The notes beneath the pieces were generated by a model. That model was not told where the DNA came from. It was given only the letters and a program-made list of their open reading frames with translations, and ran no database searches. Shown here piece by piece: positions 57,589 to 64,000 of a stretch of 64,000 nucleotides of DNA. The translations under genes and the position numbers were made by a program. The DNA comes from Leptobrachium leishanense. Lineage: Eukaryota; Chordata; Amphibia; Anura; Megophryidae. The DNA is taken from NCBI GenBank assembly GCA_009667805.1, contig CM019070.1, forward strand, positions 53,900,451 through 53,964,450, given 5' to 3'. The stretch's first letter is position 1, and each line of letters starts with the position of its first letter.

Positions 57589-58442
57589 GTGCTGAGTAGC
57601 AGATTTAGTCACACATTGCAGTAAACAAAATTCCTTTGCATGGTTTCAGACTATGACCAGATCAAGTTTACTCAATGTATGGCTTCTGCAAGAGCTTTTG
57701 AATGTTAACCATGGTAGCGAAGGGATTAACAATAACACCGAACAGGTTTCTAAAATATAAATAGCTAGATGTCTCCCTCTTAATTATTATTTATAATTAT
57801 TATTGCTAACATCGGGAGGCAGATTTCTAGCGAGTGTTACCAATGACTGGAGATAACAAGTAAAAAGGGGAAAAAAGGAAAAATAATATTTACAGAAACC
57901 AAAGTAACTATAAAAAAATATAGACAATTACTCAAACCTACATTTAGTAGAATTTCTTTAACCTCAACAGGCAACGGATCACAACAGGCTTCTTGAATTA
58001 AGATATGCGTGCAGTAGAGGTGGCCTCACTGCTCTTTGGGTAAAGTAGGTTTTGGTAAACCACAGAGGATGTGGAAGGATCTGCCACTCGGTAAGAAAGA
58101 AACTACAATCATAAAAAGATACAGTTAAGGAATGTAGAAAAATGCCAGAATGAAATTGTTACTGACAAGTGATGCTTCAAGCCGGATGCAAAGGAATAGC
58201 CTCAGAGTAGTTTTCAAAGGCAATGTAAGCTTGTGACACTGAGCTCAATATTGGGTCGGCTACAAGCAGCACACTGAGGTACAGAGAGACGCTGCATGTG
58301 TAAATGCTGGCGCTTTGAAGAATAATAGAAAAGCAGCTGCAGGTGTATCAGTAGGATGTTTATTATCAACCCCTTGCCATGATGGAGGCTTTGAAACTAA
58401 ATCAGACTGCTTTGCATTCCAAAATCCAGGGCATAACACTAT
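57589..58442. other. Sequence between hAT H2 and MITE M2, no feature recognised
   Basis: AT-rich, no convincing coding frame or repeat end. Possibly older host sequence. Confidence 0.45.
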
Positions 58443-58763
58443 GAGGGTTATTCAAAAAGATCCGAATTGTGGCCGAAAGGTAACCAAACAGTGAAATTCA
58501 GCGTACGGCTACCTTTCTGGCCATTCAGCTATCCAGAGAGCAGGCAGTTCGCCAAATGTTGACGAATTGCCTGCATATTCGGTGCCTGTTCGAGGACAGT
58601 GAAATCCCCATAGAGAAGCAATGCTTCATCTATTCAGAGAACAAAAACCAGCAGTGAAAAGTTGCCGAATTGCCCTGCTGTTCAGTGGTTTCATTCGACA
58701 GGTTTATTCAGGCGAATCCCATAGGCTTCAATGTTAAAAATATTCCTGTTTTAATCCAATATC

Positions 58764-59228
58764 TGTCAGGGATCTGTACCTGTATGTGCGCAAGAACCTG
58801 CCCTGCATGTATGCATACAGGAAAAGTGCTGTCTCAGTCCTGTCCAGCACCTATATGGGTTAATTCCAAGTGAAAGGTAAAAGCACAAACACACACCACA
58901 CCCCCCTGTCTAATAAAAGAGAAACTCCCACTCCTGCAACTTGACTTCTCATTACAAGTCAAAACCTTGTGCTATAGAGACCTGTTGTATGTTCCAGTTG
59001 ATCATTGTTTACCAGACCCTGATTTACCCTCGACCTTGCATCTTTGCTGCCCGCCTATTCGACCCTCGGACCGTCCAGACCATTCTACCTCGTAATCCCA
59101 TTTGTAACGCGCTATGGACTGCTACCAACCAGCCTATTCTAAGGTACAGTCTTTACATTCCTGCCTAAAGGGCTCAAATCCCCAGCAATTGGGTTCCACC
59201 ACGGCGTATGCCAGGTGCCACCCTGACA
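58764..59228 (+). repeat. 5' LTR of element C (465 bp)
   Basis: TGTCAGGGATCTG ... GCCACCCTGACA. AATAAA at 58913-58918, followed by GAGAAACTCCCACTCC. The 5' LTR has nine extra bases (about 59153-59161) relative to the 3' LTR, and a few substitutions. Confidence 0.92.
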
Positions 59229-59230
59229 GA

Positions 59231-60600
59231 ATGAGAAGTCCACAAACTGAGCCTGCAGGAATACTCCCAGTCCTGGAAGATCTGGCCTACAGGTTGTGTG
59301 TGATGCTGGATGATATATGGGACGTGACGGCTACTCTAAGGAGCACCCTTCCCAAGGTGTATGTTCCCCCAGGGAAGAGACCTAGAGGCCCACTGACCCC
59401 AGAGGAACATACCAGAAGAATAGACCAGAAGCTATGCCTGTACTGCGGGGGTTCCAATCATTTTTTGATAAACTGCCCCATAAGACCACCCAAGAAACAA
59501 GAACCTGGGCAAAGACTTGACAAACCTCCAATGCCAAAGAAATACGCCTCGTGTCAAGATCACGCTGCCCCCGCGTTTAGAGACCAGGCTTACACCAGGA
59601 CCTAAGCCTGCAGCAATTCCCAAGTCTGCTGCAGTGACTAAGCCTGGTAAGGTGATCAAGCCTGCACCGCCGCCCCAACCGGTGAAAGCTGCCGTGCCTG
59701 CACCTGAACCCAAATCTGCAAAATTACCAAAGTCTGCACTTGTGACAAAGCCTGAAAGAGTGCCCAAGCCAGCTCCCAGGTCACCTCCTGCACCGAAACC
59801 TGCCCCCAGACGACCCATACCCAGGGTACCTAAAGATTCGGTGTCCCTGGAGGCTAACTCCGGGGAGGAAGAGGACAAAGTATTGCCTATGGAGACAGAA
59901 CCTACAGAAGTTCTGGAGTCTGAGTATATGGAGCAAAGGTACCCAGTGTCCGAGGAGTCTAACCCTCCTGTCCCTATGGAGATTATGTGTGTCCAGACTC
60001 CAGGTACAACCACTCTAAGCCAGCAAGACCCGGCGATCTGTGAAGTGGACGGTGCTGGCTATGACTCTCTGGATGATTTCTTGTCGTTTGGCCGCCTCCC
60101 CTCAGAGTATTGGGATCCAGACCAGGTACCAAGGGATACCACCCAGGATAGTATGACTTTACAGACCCCAGGTACGACTCCCATCACTCCCAGGCAGCAC
60201 CTCATGACCAATGCTGCTGGAACCCCGAAACCTGCACCCAGAAAGCACATCGCACCCAAGGCAGAAGCTCCTTTCTGTGTACAGGGAACCTTCTTATGCC
60301 CGAGACCTAGAACGGTTCATACAACCCCGGAACCTGTATGCGATGAACAAACTGTTGCTTCCACCATCTGTTCCCCAGACCCTATATCACCTGACTGTGT
60401 CTACGCATCCACAGGCACAGTGGTGCGTAGGGAAGATCTGGCACGATTTGAGGAAGCTCTGAACATCAGGCAAGCCGCAACATTGCCCAGGACTGCCCAG
60501 GTGGCACTGACCGTTACTCCCATCGCTCCCAGCAAGAGTCACCATGCTGCTCTCCACCCGATTCTGGAGCTGAGGAATGGGACACCTTCGGACCTCTCTC
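59231..60600 (+). pseudogene. Gag-like protein of element C (CCHC, one frameshift)
   Basis: The ATG at 59231 lies two bases after the LTR. N-terminal helix, GPLTPEEHTRR, CCHC knuckle CLYCGGSNHFLINC (59435-59476), a Lys/Pro/Ala-rich domain, acidic VLPMETEPTEV and PVPMEIMCV motifs, TPGTTPITPRQHL (also in A as TPTTPSQHL), and the YASTGTVVRREDLARFEEAL module (about 60400-60460). A +1 frame change lies near 59540. The C-terminus merges into inserted sequence after about 60560, so the true end is not visible. No capsid domain, no pol. Confidence 0.78.
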
Positions 60601-60630
60601 CCTCCCGATCGGCGGCTCTGCGGGGGTTAA

Positions 60631-62701
<2,071 letters not shown>

Positions 62702-62876
62702 TACGTGGCCTCATCCCCTGCAGACTGCCGTCACCACCAGAGGAGGCGCAAGACACCCCGTACTGCTGGATCCAGGACATCTGTTTATACAAACTGATTT
62801 CTTTCCTCTTGCCCGCAGGTGCCCAGCATCAGTCCAGTTTGGATCGTCCAGTGGCCGCTCCTTAGGGCGGGAATTC

Positions 62877-63332
62877 TGTCAGGGATCTGTACCTGTATGT
62901 GCGCAAGAACCTGCCCTGCATGTATGCATACAGGAAAAGTGCTGTCTCAGTCCTGTCCAGCACCTATATGGGTTAATTCCAAGTGAAACGTAAAAGCACA
63001 AACACACACCACACCCCCCTGTCTAATAAAAGAGAAACTCCCACTCCTGCAACTTGACTTCTCATTGCAAGTCAAAACCTTGTGCTATACAGACCTCTTG
63101 TATGTTCCAGTTGATAATTGTTTACCAGACCCTGATTTACCCTCGACCTTGCATCTTTGCTGCCCGCCTATTCGACCCTCGGACCGTCCAGACCATTCTA
63201 CCTCGTAATCCCATTTGTACCGCGCTATGGACTGCTACCAACCAGCCTATTCTAAGGTACAGTCCTGCCTAAAGGGCTCAAATCCCCAGCAATTGGGTCC
63301 TACCACGGCGTATGCCAGGTGCCACCCTGACA
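62877..63332 (+). repeat. 3' LTR of element C (456 bp)
   Basis: Matches 58764-59228 apart from a 9-bp deletion and a few substitutions; ends at TSD ATATC. Confidence 0.92.
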
Positions 63333-63876
63333 ATATCTAATAAACCGTTTATTATTATATTCTGCAGTAAAAAGTATCTTCTCAATTTTTTTTTTACGAT
63401 CTTTTAGGCATATTTCGGGTTTTTTTTGCAAAAATTACTTCCGATTTTTTTTCTGTAACGGCCCTTTTTATTATGATTCATTGGATCTTAGATGTAAATT
63501 TCAGCCATTTTCGTTCCGTAGTTTCTTTGCAAACAGCATTTCACTTTTCGAGCATACAGGTTTTTTTTTCCCACTCCATTCGTCTGCGGTGTCGGCTTTT
63601 TCCGGCGGCTGCTCTGTACTGTGATCAGCAGCTGCTCGTATTTCTCCGTGTTCGGCGGGGTTAATCCAGATGTTTTTGCAGGTTTCGGAGAGCGTTCGCC
63701 GGGTTTTGCGGTGAGTGTTCGTCGGGTTTGCGGCGGCTTTTCCCTGCAGTACGACTGCCCTGTGGTGCTTGCTGAATACACCGCAGGGTTGTCGAAATGA
63801 GATCGCCAAATAGCACCGAATTGAAGAGAAGTCACCGAACGTGCAGTGACTTTTCAATTCTCTTTGAATAACCCTG

Positions 63877-64000
63877 TATAAAGAACAGAAATGTGAGAAA
63901 GTGGATGGACAGGACATCAACGTTTAATATGGATGAATTCTATATAGGTTCATCTCTTGCATGCATCAATAGATCATAAATGTTCTAGGTTACAAAGAGA
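63877..64000. other. Right flank, no feature recognised
   Basis: Short AT-rich sequence outside MITE M2; nothing recognisable. Confidence 0.4.

Overview
The window reads as repeat-rich vertebrate nuclear DNA, most likely from an anuran amphibian (inference from the mixture: Tc1 and hAT DNA transposons, Gmr1-like Ty3/gypsy, Penelope-like, L1-like and CR1/L2-like elements, and LINE tails of the kind common in frogs). I see no host protein-coding gene, rRNA, tRNA gene, CRISPR array or bacterial-type operon. Almost all of the 64 kb is transposable elements inserted into one another, and many boundaries can be fixed from target-site duplications (TSDs).

Layout. Flanking DNA with a tRNA-derived SINE, a hairpin-rich MITE (M1) and a minisatellite fills 1-2528. 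Two copies of one BED-finger hAT transposon then lie tail to tail: H1 on the plus strand (2529 to about 24660) and H2/H3 on the minus strand (57588 down to about 24785). H1 is split by a Gmr1-like Ty3/gypsy provirus G (2828-14032, TSD CCCAG) and by a solo LTR S1 (15499-21536, TSD ACTAG). S1 is itself split by the non-autonomous LTR element A (15788-20970, TSD GTATG). G's 3' LTR carries X1, an unusual hAT-like element with a spliced Myb/SANT gene; its 5' LTR carries a LINE fragment. H2/H3 is split by solo LTR S3 (25143-28193, TSD GTACC; it holds an 802-bp captured piece of the hAT gene and hAT MITE K) and by solo LTR S2 (28747-53259). S2 holds a Tc1 (T1, itself split by X2) and a head-to-head pair of Penelope-like elements (P1, P2). 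P1 carries an L2/CR1-like fragment; P2 carries the non-autonomous LTR element B (40890-44612, TSD ACATG) and an L1-like LINE (45037-49755). After 857 bp of plain sequence, MITE M2 (58443-63876) is split by a third non-autonomous LTR element C (58764-63332, TSD ATATC), which carries a truncated Tc1 (T2) and a TTAA-flanked element with six consecutive hairpins.

The most novel-looking system is the trio A, B and C. These are three related LTR retrotransposons with no pol. Each starts its gag-like reading frame three nucleotides after the 5' LTR, joins a short N-terminal helix directly to a CCHC zinc knuckle with no capsid domain in between, and continues into Lys/Pro-rich and acidic PME-motif sequence plus a shared VR(R/Q)E(D/Y)L module. 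Two of them carry large in-frame 24-, 33- and 27-bp tandem arrays. Element B is very young: its two 549-bp LTRs look identical.

Limits: everything was read by eye. Family names rest on recognised motifs and architecture, not database searches. Ages are relative, from nesting and LTR similarity.
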